A stretch of 64,000 nucleotides of DNA, taken from Gonatopus flavifemur. Its lineage: Eukaryota > Arthropoda > Insecta > Hymenoptera > Dryinidae. Made by a program: the position numbers and the translations under genes. The stretch is taken from NCBI GenBank assembly GCA_018340375.1, contig JAFFJZ010000002.1, positions 22,090,001 to 22,154,000 on the forward strand. The letters run 5' to 3'. The notes beneath the pieces were generated by a model. It saw only the letters and a list, made by a program, of their open reading frames with translations. It did not search any database and had not been told where the DNA came from. How positions within the stretch are numbered: the first letter of the stretch is position 1; the number at the start of each line of letters is the position of its first letter. Below are positions 1 through 13,487 of the stretch, piece by piece.

Positions 1-629
1 AAGTTCGTGTTAATTGGATTATTTTGAAATATAACTTTCATAAACTGTGTTTGCAGTAATAAAGAGTTTTACAGTACAACAAATCAATAAGAGTTCATAA
101 AGAACTCAATTGGAGCTTGAAGAATTCTTTTTAAACTGCACAAGAAGATGCACAATGTTTCATCAAAAATATATAGAAAAACATTCCAGAAATAGCTGCG
201 AACTTGGTATTTCCTTAGCATAAAGTTATTGTACCTCAAATGCATAAATTCACATTCTAAAAGTATAAAGCTGTGCATCTGATTCAAACTTGTGGCACTA
301 ACGAAGCACCTAACACTCCTTTACTCCAAGAGTATTACATATTCATGCTATTTAAGTTAGAAATTTTTTCAGTGGGCAGGGAGAAATTGCTAGGATTCAT
401 ATATAAATATAATTCATATCCTATGATCATTTCAATTCAAATGAAGTAAAAGTTAATATAATCAAATGTTGTTATATTATACCAGTTTTGTATCGAATTT
501 ACGTACTTTTGTAGCTTATGTGTTGGAAATGTTCAAATGCTTGCAAAGAAAGTTCAAATCCAGACATTTAGTATAAATTTTTAACAATAAAAATTGATAA
601 TTTTAATAATCCTTTTTTCTCAATTACAG
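1..629. other. intron sequence upstream of the PEX11 terminal exon
   Basis: AT-rich sequence with no coding exon that I can support. It ends in a T-rich tract and a good splice acceptor (AG at 628-629), so it is most simply read as the intron before the PEX11 exon. The upstream PEX11 exons must lie outside the window. Confidence 0.6.
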
Positions 630-1159
630 TATTGCGTCTTGGAAGATTCCTCGACAGTTTATATGCAGCTCTGAAGACAATGAAGTATCCCGATCTCACG
701 TTACGGATCACCTTAACTCTCTCAAAAATTTCCAATGCCTTGTTCTTATTAGCCGATCATGTTATTTGGGTTGGTAGAGTGGGAATTTTACGAGTGAATG
801 TAGAAAAATGGAGCAACATTGCAAATAGGTATTGGCTGTTGACGATTATTATGAACTTGGTGAGAGATGTTTATGAAATTGTTAAGATTCTAGAATATCA
901 AAGTCAAAGTATATTATCAAAGACACCTTCTTCATCGAGAAATGCTTTGTTGAGAAAATATGGACTATTATTTTGTTTGAAAAATCATCAAGACGTGTTG
1001 ATGGATTCTATTAAAAATGGCTGTGATTTATTCATTCCGTTAACCGCATTGGGATATACAAAATTTAGCCCTGGTACAATTGGTGTAGTCGGTGTTATAT
1101 CTTCGATTCTTGGATTACTAACACTTATCGAGCCATCTTATAAATTGACTCCATCCTAG
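630..1159 (+). CDS. PEX11B: peroxisomal membrane protein PEX11 (PEX11B-like), terminal exon
   Basis: This is the last coding exon, partial at its 5' side. It begins after the acceptor at 628-629 with a split codon and stops at 1157-1159. The roughly 175 visible residues match the PEX11 C-terminal two thirds: the motif RLGRFLDSLYAALKTM, a middle block containing EKWSNIANRYW and IIMNLVRDVYEI, then CDLFIPLTALGY, and finally the hydrophobic GVVGVISSILGLLTLI segment before a short tail. PEX11 proteins bend and elongate the peroxisomal membrane before division. Their amphipathic N-terminal helices should be encoded by exons left of the window. The reading frame is intact. The gene is convergent with the heme transporter gene at 1774-9385, with about 600 bp between the stop codons. 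Confidence 0.93.
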
Positions 1160-1378
1160 TTTTAGTTTATTCCTGTAAATATCATGATTCAAGTTACCAA
1201 GTTAGAATTCTTTTTCAATTCCATATCCAATGTTACCTTCTATCTCACGCTGATGATTTTCCATATTGGAATATTACGAATTTATTAATTGTTTATTGAG
1301 GGAATTTTGATTGTTCGATTCTTCTTGCGAGTAATTCCTGGTGGTTGGGGGTCAACGATTCGAATGGTATTTTAGTCG

Positions 1379-1384
1379 AATAAA
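1379..1384 (+). terminator. polyadenylation signal AATAAA for PEX11
   Basis: A canonical AATAAA hexamer lies 220 bp after the PEX11 stop codon and is followed by a T-rich, GT-containing stretch, as expected downstream of a cleavage site. Confidence 0.55.
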
Positions 1385-1723
1385 CTGTTTTTCATTTTAA
1401 TTCTTGTTGTACAGAGAAGACATCTATCGAAGTATTTGAAATATTAATTTTTTTATTCAATCTTCAACTTCAAATTACATGTAAAGTTATTTTTTATAAG
1501 AAATTTTATACATGTCAGTAAAAATATATTTTATATTACAAGTTATAGAAAAGAGTGATTCATTATTCACTTTCCTTGTAAAGATCAAATATTCGATATT
1601 TACAATAAAAAAATTTATAGAAAAAACGTATATTCTCGAGTATTTGACAAAACAAACAATTAGAAATATCAAAAGAATACAAGCTATATCAAGCGTCTTG
1701 TTATTTTGTTGTAAATTAGTATT

Positions 1724-1729
1724 TTTATT
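1724..1729 (-). terminator. polyadenylation signal for the HRG1-like gene (minus strand)
   Basis: TTTATT on the + strand reads AATAAA on the minus strand, 45 bp past the stop codon of the HRG1-like gene. That is a normal position for a short 3' UTR. Confidence 0.5.
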
Positions 1730-1773
1730 TTGAGTTTTCTATTTTTCAATTTTTTAAATAATTCGTTGATTAT

Positions 1774-4700
1774 TTAAGCACCTTCTTCCGTAACTATGGG
1801 AGCAGTGCCTGCTTCGATAGTTATTTCGTACTTTTGTGAATGATACATCAACATGATTCCCCATTTTCCGCATATCATTGCCCAAACTGCTGCTATAACG
1901 GCGCTGTTCGAAACTGGTTGAATTGCTGTGAATGAGAAAAACAACAATGAGGATGTATATTTTCAAACACTGATGATTCATCATTTGGAAAATTATTAAC
2001 ACTTTGGAATAGATTGATAAAAATAAGAAACTGAAATTCAAAAATCTAGATTTATTCATTAGTTGTTCAGACAAAAATTATTTGTCAATTTATTTACATT
2101 AATGCTTATCATTGTCTCAAAAAAACTCCTGACAATAGTTTTGTTGCAAGATTTCATATCGATGATTATGCTGGGTATGAAGATGAAAGTAATAATCAAA
2201 GAAATGATGAATATTCATTTTATTCTCATCATACTTACGAATGTGATAATAGAACGCAAGGAAAAGATACCAAATCATAGCAGTGATGCCAGTAACGGCT
2301 CCAACAAAACCTAAGAAGTGTAAACTTCCCAGTGTTTTTTTAGTATGCCATCTTTCTAATGATTCTCTGTGGTCGAGCCAAATTAGGTGGAAACATATCG
2401 CGGATAAACAACCTGTAAATACAAATATACGTGAATTTATTTTTCTGTAAAGATAAAGCTATCAAAAATAGTTGAGTATAAAAACATCTTTATGCAGAAA
2501 ACAAGGCAAGGCAATCGATTATTGGCCTCTTTCCGATTAGTTTGATACTTCTGAAAAGGAACTTTTGAAATAACTTTGACGGATCAAATTGGAATGGAAA
2601 TGAACGTTCAACAGCAATTCATATAAATTTATTACAATATAATTCTCTCCAACATATACTAATTCTAAATGATTTTTGCATACAGGATGATGAATCATTA
2701 CACCATCGGTATTCGCTGTGCTAATTGATTGGATTAATAGCTAAAATTCCTCACGTTACAGTTCGGAATCATTAAAGAATTCCCTCATCGAAGAGACAAT
2801 CTTCACATTTTTTATCTTGCGATGATAGAAAGGAATGATTCAAATGTGTATTTCCAAGGTCTCACCGTACTATAAATTGACAGCGTTGTGGAAAATCAAA
2901 ACAAAAACATACTTCGGTATAATTTTCTCGAATCTCACACTTGTCAAAATTATCAATCAGATAACAGAACATGAGTCAACCTTTGTGACGAACGCGCCCA
3001 GTTTTATATCTACGACTGGAAAAAATGTTTTCTAAAATGATGAAAAAAATGTGCCGTATCTCTTTTGATGACACAAAATGTAGGAATGTATTCAATCTAG
3101 AATATAACGCAAAGATTCGATGACTGCGAAGCTTCTTAGCAGTAGTTTCGTTCATGCAGTGGTTCTTAAACTTAGAAATTATTTAATGTTTTTCGAATTG
3201 GTTTGGGTTGAAATAAGGAACTTCTAAGTATGAAAATTACTTGTAGATCCAGAATCATCTGGATTGGATTGATGTACGACTCAAAGAGTTTAACTAGAAT
3301 CAAGATCATGTTGATCAAGTTCAAGGTCAATTATTTATTTAATGTGAGACTTGGAGTTTCACCTTTAATCGATACATCATGATCGCTAGATACGAAGAAA
3401 GATTGGATTCACATTTGATGCTGAATTTTGAGCTTGACGCAGAATCCAAGCGGGGTGAAGCGATCAATTCCAAGCGGAATGAAAGTCTAGATACCATATT
3501 TGATTCATACGAAGCTATCTATGGAACTGAAAACAAGGTGAAAAGCGAGTTGTGGAAACCTTGGTTGAAAAGAGAGGTAAACTATTTGCTTCTCTTTTCA
3601 ATCAAGGATTCCGCGATCCGCTTTCCGCTTTTTCCCCAGCTCCATGTGACGCGGGCTTGAAGCGATAAAGGCTGAAGCTTTGAATGGGAATGCGGTATTG
3701 GATGATAATGGACGTGCTTTGAGCTTCATTGTGACTGATTCCTGCTGTGTGTGATCTTACAAGTTGGATTTGGAATCCATGTCCATGCGTAGTTCGGTAA
3801 ACTGCACACGATGTGTAATAACATCGAGATGAATCAGACTAGAGATTATTTCATTTTTAGGATTGGAATATTTTGTTTTTATAAACCGACTTATTTCTCC
3901 GACGTGTTTTGAAACGGAGATATTTCGAATCAGAGATATATTCGAAGATCATGGTTTTCGAGATAAAAACATATTTGAGTTTTAAGGAATTTTGAATCTG
4001 TGTTATTTCAGGATTGTCTTGTTTTTGGAATGCAATACGAGGAACAGAGACGAACCAGGATAGATATATTTTACATTGAGATTAACCACAACAGACTTAT
4101 TTTGAAATAGATTTTCAGGGAATTTCTATAAAATTTCGAGGTGCACTTTTCAAAAAACGTTCCTCTCAAGTACGTTTGATTTTTCATCTCAAAAGATTCT
4201 GAATCGAATGGTTTATATCTCATGGAGATCAATTTTGGAGATTTTTTCATCAATTTGCTTCACCACTTGGTAAATTTTTTTGGGTTGAAATTGAAAACTC
4301 CGGCTCTGTACAGACCTAGATGAACTTCCGAAGATTCATCCCTAAAAGTTTCAGACTTTTTTTATGCGTTCAGTTTCGAGTATTTTGGGCGGGAAAAAAG
4401 GCCCCCAGATGGAGCCACCCATGCGCTCGTATCCACTTAACCCTCTGACTGCACACATGGATTAGCTTAACCCGGAAAGTATTTGAAACATGCAGAATTT
4501 GAAAATAGTACGAGTTTCATCATCAACATCTTTGAAGTGGAAACTTGAGTGTGAATTGATGAATTAGTACCAGGATATTCAAGCCGTTTCGTGTTCGCCA
4601 TCTGAAACTGTAGAGGGCAATACTCTAGCCACTAATGCATACCGCTTTTCACATTCATCCCGTACAGCACAACCACCGATTCTCCACCCAGGACTTCGGT

Positions 4701-7700
4701 GGACTGGAGGTGGAGAATCAGTGGAAAAATGAGAGCCGTGGAAATAAGGGAGAAATAAGGGAGAGTCTCCGTTGAGGCAACGGAGAGGCGACGTGGATTT
4801 GTCCGCCCCCTTTATTTTCAATAAAATCTATGTTAGTGGATTCACTCATTGAAATTTGGTTGTGTAAATCGACAGATATGAATTTTATTGAAAATAAAGG
4901 GGGCGGACAAATCCACGTCGCCTCTCCGTTGCCTCAACGCAGACTCTTCCTTATTTCTCCCTCATTTCCACGGCTCTCATTTCTCCACTGATTCTCCACC
5001 TCCAATCCACCGAAGTCCTGGGTGGAGAATCGGTGGTTGTGCTGTACGGGATGTGCACACAAAAAAGTTTCAGATGGCGAACATGTTGGCTTGAGTACCC
5101 TGATTAGTACCACTTCATTAAGGAGAGGTTCTCATAAAAAAATATACTAATTAACAATCGATTTCAACAAATTTTGCCAACATCATTGTTTTCGTTAGTC
5201 TTACGCATCAGACTGTGCAAGGTTTATTTCGATATGTCGAAAAATGAGATACTTTGAGCGAGTTCGATGTTGGGAAACATCGGTTTTTGGGTAAAAAGAT
5301 TGGTGGTTTTCATTGTTTTTTTTTTACTCGAAAATTGAAGCTACGGATGCAATAACAGTCTGAGGGCTCGAACGTCTCTCGGAAATTAATCCAGTTTATC
5401 AGTGGAACGAGAAAAACAAGTTCGTCAAAATGAAAAATATAAATATAGCTTATTAAAACTCATAAACACATATATTTTTGCTATGAAAATTTTTTTCCAT
5501 CATTGATAGTTTGTGAGATAAGAATTAAAAAGTTGGAATTTCCATTTCCTCAAATTTAATTCAATTCAAATAGTAGAAAGAAAATTTCATAGCAAAAATG
5601 TGTCATCTTTGAGATCTTCGAGAATGGGTAAAACTTTAGATATTTTTGTAGAGAATAATTGGATCTCTAGCTCTCAAGCGGATAAAATTAAAACGTCTTT
5701 CACAAATATTACAGTGATGGGCCACTGTTTTCGGAAACTATGTCAAGTTTCTCCATAGAAAATGATAGACTCGACAACTAATGGATGAGCTTCACTCCCA
5801 AATCCGTTGAATTTGATGAAGATCTACGTTCTCTTTTGAAAATGATTCTCATTTTGTCTCATGGCAACGCTTTCCGTGAGAGAGGTTTTTCAATTAATGA
5901 AGAAATTTTAATAGAGAATCTTTCTGAAATGTCATTGATAGCCCAACGACAAGTGTATGATGCAGTTATGTTCCATGGCGGGATCAAAAAAATTGAAATA
6001 AGTAAAGGCCTAATACATGCTGTGCGAATTTCACGTGATCGGTACAAGAAGCTTTAAAAAGGAACAGAGAAAAAGAAAATGGAATACTGGAACACAAAGC
6101 AGAAAAACGTAAAGCTTTAGAAAAATTGAAGGAACTTGAGAAGAAGAAGAAGAAGAAGAAGAAGAAAATTTTGGATGATGCTCGTCAAAAAACGAAAGAA
6201 TTAGATTGAGAAATGAAACAGTGGCAATAGAATTCTGATAATATATTAAATGGAATCATGATTTCTTATAATACATGCCTTATTTTTTCAATTTTTTTTA
6301 TACATTTTATTAATATATCAATCATATATTAAGCTCTGTTCAGATTAGGTTTTGTTTTGAATTACAGATTCGTTTTGAATAATGTTCATACGTTACATTA
6401 TTTTATAAAAGTTATTATCGAAGAAATAAGGTGCTTCCAATATAGAAACTCAAAAGGCAATATTCACTGGAATAAATTAATTGTTATATTTCATCACCGT
6501 TTTTCTTCCGAAAACGATTGAGAATCTATAATATGTTGGTGTTTCTATTGCAGAACTATGCTATTGATTGAATCATAGCATCCCTGGTTTAAAAAAACCA
6601 TTGATTCTCGCCAAATCTCACTAAATTACAGTTGAACTTGGACAATGTTCTGGCCGAATCTCATCCAGCAAATGTCGATGAGATTTGGTCAGAAAGAACA
6701 GTCGATTCTCGCCAAATCTCACTGAATCTGGCCAAATCTCATTGATTCTCGGACAATGTTCTGGCCAAATCTCATTTAATTTCATTTGTCAGAAGTAATG
6801 GATTCTTTTAACCAGGGATGGAACTTTTTAATGAATATTTGCTTATGAAGTCAGGGAAAAATTCGAAAACCACCTGGAAAACCGGGAACATTCAGGAAAT
6901 TTAAAAAACAAAAAATAGTGGCCACCCTGTTATAGTTAATCCTCAGTTACCCCACGCATTCTTGCATGTTTTCGTTAGCCTTTCGTTGTGCTTTGCAATC
7001 AATCAAATGAAGCTTTTTCCATGATAAACAATGTCCTTGAATTTGATCCTTGTTCTGGTTTTAAATCATGTCTCTTCACCCCTATGAACAAAAGATCAGA
7101 TTTTTGGAAACCTTTTGTTCCCTTCAGACCCCCGTGAGGAAATCTTTTACATGCCTTTCTGGAAATTTGTCGGAAAATATTGCATAAGGCTCCATATTGA
7201 AAAATTTTTTCAAGTTATATATGATTTGTATATATTTGAATTTGTTGGATTATGATGTTCTTCATACAACCATAATGATGAGCGTTGAAAATGCTGAGAA
7301 AGAAAATTTATATACTTATATCAAAACTTGGTCCTTTGCTCTGACAATTGAAATGAAGAAATTTATTAGCTTTCTGGCAACCGAGCAATAAAGAATCCTT
7401 TGTGCATTATTGATTCTATTGAATTTACTCATTAAAATCAATCAATTAATGGAATGGAATGAAGAGAAAAAAAATCAATCATCCGCCACAGGTGTTTTTT
7501 TTTTTATTGCTCTTTCATCAGTCGACAGAAGATTTACTGCATGTGTGTATGATTGATTTCAATTAGAGATCATTGCGAGTATCTTCACACGCAAATAACT
7601 GATTGCTGTTCAAGAGAGTGTGTGTATTCTTTGCGAAAAAGTTTAGAATTTTTGAATGAGATTACGAATAATTATATTCATACACATGTGTTATTAAATT

Positions 7701-9385
7701 TTCGCTTTGTTTGAGTTTCCATATAGTATGAGAATTCTTCAATAGAATTCTTTGAGAACTCTCTTCGAACTAATGAATTCATCAAGAGCTTTGAAAGAGT
7801 TCAATGTTTGGGAGAAAACTGAAACAATGTTATCAGTATTTTCAAAGAAGTTATGTGCATCATCAGCGCACATTTGACCAGTTTTTATACCTCTTGGAAA
7901 ATTTTTCTCGTGTTCGAGACCAGGAGCTGCCAGACTGAGGATTCTTCGACTTCTTTCATGCGCAATTCTTTTTAAATGAGTAATGTGCTTGGTAAAACCA
8001 AGAGAGGAAAAATCCTCACCTGACAACGCTGCTCGTGACAGATAAGGTCAACGTCCTAGTAATCGGCATACTTAAGAAAATAGATATCCTGAGTGGGAGA
8101 ATTTCCAAAATTATATATAATTTGTATAGAAAGTATATTGAATTATGTATGAATTATATATAATTTTGAAAATTTGTCCACTCGGGATGGAATATCTTTT
8201 TTCATTCAAATCAATGATCATTCAGATCAAATTTCCTTGACGTTATTGAATCAAACAGAGGTAAGAGATGGAATTGATAAACGTAGTGACGAATTTTCTT
8301 GACATATATCAAGATTTTTTGATTTATAAAAATAGATAGTCATTTTGTATCGTTGAACTAATTCTGAGAAATTTAATATTCACAATATGGCGACCTTGAA
8401 GAAGATCTGATTTGTTTGTTTCAGTATTTCATTTTTATTTTTAGAAATAGTTCTATGCTTTCTGTATTTATGATTCAAATCTTATCATGTACACCATATA
8501 TATTACAAAATTCAATTTAAACTGTTTGTTGTCAGGAATTGACTGATGTGATGTCAACATAAAGACCGATTCCTCTCTTTTTCGAGCCCCTTTCTCATGA
8601 TATTTATTCATATTTCCACAAATACAAGTGATTTCAATATGAAAACAAAGACGCACAGAATATAAAGCATTCATGTTTGTATTTATCCTAAACACATACC
8701 TTTACCGATTAAAAGGCTTATAAATTGAATTCAGAAATTCGAATCGATGATTTGTTTGGTCAATGAGAAAAAACGTATACCATTCGGAATGAACTGATGA
8801 AAAGTATCGAATATTTCGAATTTAGCGCCATGATTTGAGTGGCGCTGTGAACGTTAGTCATGTATCAATCTAATTTTATTTGGTGATCTCATCAATGGAA
8901 GAAACTATCCTTATTTTTCAATTTTTCGCCAAAAAAAGTGTTCTTCAAGAATTTGTCATCATAAGAGACACGACTTGGTTATATTTTGAATTCTTGAGTT
9001 TTTTGTATCAAAAATGGCAGAAATAGGATCATTCATTCTTATCATCCGTATCATCATATGACGAATCAACGGATCTTGGCGAGTATTGTTGAATAACTGT
9101 GCGAATAGCAGTAAAGAATCAACATTCCGTCTCATTTGAACTAATAACGACTGAATTAGATGACGATCGAATGCACTCGTTATTACAAAAACATAGCGTT
9201 TCCGGTACCTTTGTTCTGGGATATATTATATTATTTTTTCACAACAATATTTGCTAACCTGTGAAAACGGACCAAAATCCAACGTCGTGATTTCCATAAA
9301 TTATGAAGAGTACGATAAACGCAAGCAATCCGATAAACACACCAATGCCACTCAGTATTAAATGTACGAATATGCTACGAGACAT
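1774..9385 (-). CDS. hrg1: heme transporter HRG1-like (SLC48A1 family), three exons
   Basis: Assembled exons on the minus strand are 9385-9259, 2412-2239 and 1925-1774. All have GT-AG borders and phases 1 and 1, and give 150 residues, close to the usual 146 for HRG1. Exon 1 starts MSRSIFVHLILSGIG and carries the first membrane segment. Exon 2 has another hydrophobic stretch, then the polar ESLERWHTKKTLGSLHFLGF block and TAMIWYLFLAFYYH. Exon 3 starts PIQPVSNSAVIAAVWAMI and ends with a short acidic tail (TEEGA). HRG1 proteins are four-span permeases that move heme out of endolysosomes into the cytosol. The ATG at 9383-9385 is the first in frame and gives the standard N-terminus. The first intron is 6.8 kb and full of repeats. 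The family call rests on recognising the ERWHTK..LG.LHFLGF region and on length and topology. Confidence 0.85.
4659..5050. repeat. foldback MITE, CCCGTACAGCAC-ended family, copy 1
   Basis: Two arms of about 165 bp are inverted around an AT-rich centre of about 60 bp (4821-4884). The termini read CCCGTACAGCACAACCACCG and its reverse complement. The two arms give the same short peptide shadow on opposite strands, which is an artefact of the palindrome and not a gene. It lies in intron 1 of the HRG1-like gene. A second full copy is at 37476-37856 and one arm is at 45367-45478. Confidence 0.88.
5785..6215 (+). pseudogene. C-terminal relic of a hAT-like transposon protein
   Basis: The open stretch 5785-6057 contains the signature LSHGNAFRERGFSINEEIL followed by IENLSEMSLIAQRQVYDAV. 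I associate this with the C-terminal region of repeat-encoded proteins common in arthropods and cnidarians (HGNA..ERGFS..N). A one-base shift near 6050 breaks the frame. The next frame continues as a charged coiled coil (EHKAEKRKALEKLKELE) with a run of lysines from an AAG microsatellite at about 6141-6165, then stops after KTKELD. The upstream transposase part is missing. It sits in the HRG1-like intron in antisense orientation. The family assignment is from motif memory only. Confidence 0.5.
6582..6817. repeat. short MITE with CCCTGGTTAAAA ends
   Basis: The termini CCCTGGTTTAAAA and TTTTAACCAGGG are inverted. The 236-bp interior is made of repeated GATTCTCGCCAAATCTCA-type units in both orientations. 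There is no coding capacity. Confidence 0.7.
8085..8192. repeat. AT-rich palindromic MITE, copy 1
   Basis: The arms contain AAATTATATATAATTT and are inverted about a centre near 8138. The outer ends are GAGTGGGAGAATTT and its relative AAATTTGTCCACTC. Relatives lie at 15220-15315 and 49145-49250. Confidence 0.6.
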
Positions 9386-10067
9386 TTTGGAATACTTTTA
9401 TTTTCAACACTACGCGCTATGTATGGTAGAAGGTGCACGATGACAAATTGTATAGAAACCCCGCCATGAAGCGAATGGTAATACGCAAGTGCATACCGGT
9501 GTTTTTTTCTTCGCACAGCTGGATCTTGTTGACCAATATATAGTGAAATAAAAAGTACTCTTACGAGCCCGTTCTTTATCTATTGTCTCTTTATTTTATC
9601 ACAATACGTGGGTTAACGGTGGATAATGAATTTGATCTCTTGTTTATGAAATTTTCATTCAAGTATATGAGTATCAGAGAATAACCTGGCTGATAATGTA
9701 TTTTATACTGAAGTGGTATCTTATCTCGGTACTGCACACGATCGAAAGATTAAAAGTAAATGTTAATGATGTCTTGAAAAGAACACCGGATTGAATCGAT
9801 ATGACCCTGGGGAAAGTATTTCTCCGAATCGTTCATTTTTTTTTTGAATTGGAAGAAATTCGTGGGGGAAATTTGAGAGGAATCAATCTTTACACATTCT
9901 CAATTATCCTTGAACATCCAGATTTTCTAAGCTGACATAGAAAATATAGAAATAAATCTTAACAATCGTGCTCAAGTGGCACAACAAAATATATGAAGCT
10001 TATATACTCCTGCGAAATGAATCTTCTTTGAAGGAACTTTTGCACATTTTCCGCACGTCCACAGAAC

Positions 10068-11208
10068 CCTGGTGAAAATAAAGCGTGCAGTTGAGCGTGC
10101 CAAAAGAGTATCTATGGAGTTGATTGAAAGTTGATGAAAAGTAAATGAAACGTAACAACTGCGGGTGAAAAGAGTAAATTGGCGCTTCAGAGCGTGCATT
10201 GAAGGGGACTAAATTTTCTAACATGACGTGTGTAAAGAGCGCGCATAGAGCTTTTTCAATTTCGCGCATTCACCGTATCAGAAGCGTGCAAAAGATTTCT
10301 TATTTTTATTCTTGGTTGTAATTTCCATTTCATGGTTGCGGTTAAAAAAACACATCCATTCTATTTTATGTAATGCATCTAAAACATGCGAGAAAGGCAA
10401 AATTTTAATGGATTAATTTTTCAAACGGATAAAATATATATATATATACAACATAGAATCTCCAATCGCAACTCTCTCTTTTTTGACGAAAGAGATCAAT
10501 AAATTATAATTCATTGCATATTTTCAAAATTTTGAAAGAATACATGAATATATCCTCAAGAGAATGCAAGTGTACATGTATTTTTATTTGTTGGAATATT
10601 TGTTACAACGAAATTATTTGAAACTGAATTCATAAAAAGATTCAGAGTTTTCAGGGATCAATATTGGAATTTCGAATTTCAGTATGTCGCCATCCTGTAT
10701 TATGCTAAAGGAGTAGAGTCAGCCGAATATATTACTTTCAGAGTTCAAAATGATAAAATATCAAAGCATGTACGTGCATTGATTGATTTTTTCATACTAA
10801 AAACATTAAGTTATAACTTGATTAGATTTACACGATTCCTTTTTCATCATGGTTCTTGTAAATTAATTTATTTTCAGATTATTAGTAATCTTATGGGTAG
10901 AATAAATTTATGGATCCTGTCAAAATATTAGCAAATTCAAATACTATTTTCTTGTATTATGAATAAATGTAATACATATAGGATGTTTTTTCAACTGTGC
11001 AGAGAACGTTCATTTCCAGTCGAAGAAAGCAGACGTGAATAAAAAATCTCAGAAACGTGCGTTGAACGTGCAGTGTAAAGCGTGAACCTACGTTTTATGG
11101 AAGCTTATTGTACTCCTGACTGGAAAAAGCGAATTGTCGCAAATTACGCCGTTTGCCAGTTGTTTTTACTTTGTTGTGGCATTTATCGCACGCTGGTTTT
11201 CACCAGGG
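10068..11208. repeat. foldback element with CCCTGGTGAAAA termini
   Basis: The left end CCCTGGTGAAAATAAAGCGTGC is mirrored at the right by GCACGCTGGTTTTCACCAGGG. The subterminal sequence repeats GCGTGC/GCACGC several times (for example near 10085, 10190, 10284, 11058). At 1.14 kb it is non-coding as far as I can see. The same terminal motif appears singly near 48437, 53262 and 60771, so it is a dispersed family. Confidence 0.75.
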
Positions 11209-11650
11209 AATGTCTGTGCTGTTGACGCGTAAAAAAAATTTTGAATCTCACCATTCAATTCAGGGAAAATTTCGAAATCTCTTGTTTTGTAATTATTTTT
11301 AATCCCCTCCAATTATTTCACATACAATGTAATTCGAAAACTTTTTTACATTTCTTAAAATCTCCGCACATTTTGTGCATGAATCAAGTTTGGAGGAATT
11401 TTCCCCGTTGTTTTATTTCATACTAAAATCCGAAGCAATTAAAAAAACAGCTTCAGAAACCTCAGGAAGCTTTCAAAGTTGGAACTGATAGCAATTATTT
11501 TTCGCAGTCTCTGTGAATTTTTCAGTCCCCTTTCCAAACGTTTCCTGTATATATTGATACACAATTTGAAGTTTACGTTGAAGTTTCCCATCACTCTATA
11601 CAACCCTGAAATCAGATTTTACTTGTAAAAAATGTCACCATTTGCATTAA

Positions 11651-12544
11651 GGGGAGGTTCTAGTCAAAATTGAAAAAAAATATTTTTTTTTTGCTTTATT
11701 TTCATCCTTGGGGTCTTGAGAATGAGTAGCCAAAAGGATATTCCCCTATATAATTTATTTTAAGAGTTATAGCGTTTTAGATGAGAGAATGCGTCGGCCG
11801 AAAAACAGCGATGAACACGTGCTCGGAGCGGCTTCGAGAGAGGCGCAGTTTTTACCGCCAAAGCGGTGTATTTACTACAGGAACCTTCTCTTTGAAGATG
11901 AGGAAGGGACCTTGTATGGTGCTGGAATAGCTGATTAGATATAAGTGTCGAAAAACAAACATTGCTCACGGTTTTTTTCTTCCTGAAACTTTAGACGCGT
12001 TTTTCTCGAAACAACTTTTTTTGCGCGCGGTACACGATTCAGCTTCAACGACTCGACCGATTTTGATGTTTGATGGCTCAAATTGAAGCTTATTCAATTT
12101 GGGGAGCCATATGAAGGCGTTTTTTTTGAAATTGTTTTTGATTTTTTTTTAAAGTTGAAGCAAAGCAAAAAAAAACGGTGAAAAAAGGTTTTTTTGTCTG
12201 TAAACGGCTGTCATTTTTTTTTAAAAGGGTTTTTCAAAAATGAGAAATTCATATGGCCCCCCAAATTTCATCTATTTTGAGAATATTTTTGGTTTCTTTG
12301 TTTCAGATCATTTGGCAGGGCTGTAGAGTGTTCCGCGCACATTGGTACTCGTCGCGCACGGCTTTATTGAATGAGGACTGGCGCCACCATTTAATTTTTT
12401 TTTTTGACAAAAAAAATATGATTTATATCTCAAAACATAGACCTTTAAGTAACAATAAAGAATTTTTCAAAAAAACATTGGCAATAGCCTAAAAAAAATC
12501 ATGAAATGACGTTAATTTTCGGTCCTTTCGACTAGAACCTCCCC
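11651..12544. repeat. 894-bp inverted-repeat element flanked by TTAA (piggyBac-type MITE candidate)
   Basis: Perfect 15-bp terminal inverted repeats (GGGGAGGTTCTAGTC) are each flanked directly by TTAA (11647-11650 and 12545-12548). TTAA target duplication is the hallmark of piggyBac-like elements. The interior has long T/A runs and no transposase, so it would be non-autonomous. One such end without a partner is near 5119. Confidence 0.7.
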
Positions 12545-13487
12545 TTAAGTTTCGAAAACATTTCTTTTGGCTCGAAAAGTGCTTATTAAAATATTATGGG
12601 TGGGAAAAAATTTCCAAGTATTCCAATTTCGAAGTTATTTTTAACTCAATATGATAAACTATCGTCATTTATCACCTCAAAGTGACTTGTTGAGAGTAAA
12701 AACATTGTTTGTAGAATATGCTGCGAGATTTTGGGCCTTGAACTGAGGTTGGATCTGAGTATTTCGTTATTCGATTATTAATTCGTTTCAATGAATGATT
12801 CAAATTTCAGCAACATTGAATATTAGGACGTGTATTTTCCAAAACATTCGTTCACGTAGATTGTTAAAACTCTTCTTATGAGTTCAAAAAAGAAATTTAT
12901 GATAACATTTCATAAACACATATAGAATAAAATCCAATGAAATTTTTATATTTATAAACATAAAATTAGAACATAATAATACGCACAGTACGTGGGATAC
13001 AAATGATATATAGAGGAGACAGTTAAAAAATTGGAGAATATGAATTCTACTCTATGAATCTGAATTTTTGAACAGTACTGATTCATTAGAACTCTATCAG
13101 TGAAATTTCACTGATTTCGTCAGTGTATATGCATTGATCGTACCAGTGACTTGCACCGATAGAAGATTGAGCACTGACGAATCAGTATTTTTTACTGATT
13201 CCGATTTAGAGAATAGGATTTATCGTTGGAATCAATAATTATATGTTATGGGAATGACAAGTTACATTATTATAAGGCAATCGCGTTACAAAATCTGATA
13301 CACTACTCATATCAATGAATTGGTGGCAATTTTGATGGAAATGAAAACAAATTCATCCAAAAGTTTTATATATGTGTTCATGAAATACGATCTATTTCTT
13401 TCAACTGGTCAAAAGTTTCAAATTAATTGCAAGTAATGTTTTTATCAAGAAGAGTTGAAATTACACTCCATTCTATTTTCATAGGGA

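Noticed and set aside
3379..3660. 93-residue + strand ORF with an acidic N-terminal half
   Set aside because: No family motif, no splice context, and it is antisense inside an intron of the HRG1-like gene.
4579..5094. Two ORFs with the same MKIKGADKSTSPLRCLN start on opposite strands
   Set aside because: They are the two arms of one palindromic MITE read outward, so the identity comes from the inverted repeat and not from a gene pair.
7739..8026. 95-residue minus-strand ORF in the HRG1-like first intron
   Set aside because: Fairly protein-like composition, but no motif, no partner exons and a poor start context. Probably chance or an old repeat.
10000..10269. Overlapping minus-strand ORFs of 75 and 89 residues
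   Set aside because: They lie in the GCGTGC-rich arm of the 10068-11208 foldback. Composition and position explain them.
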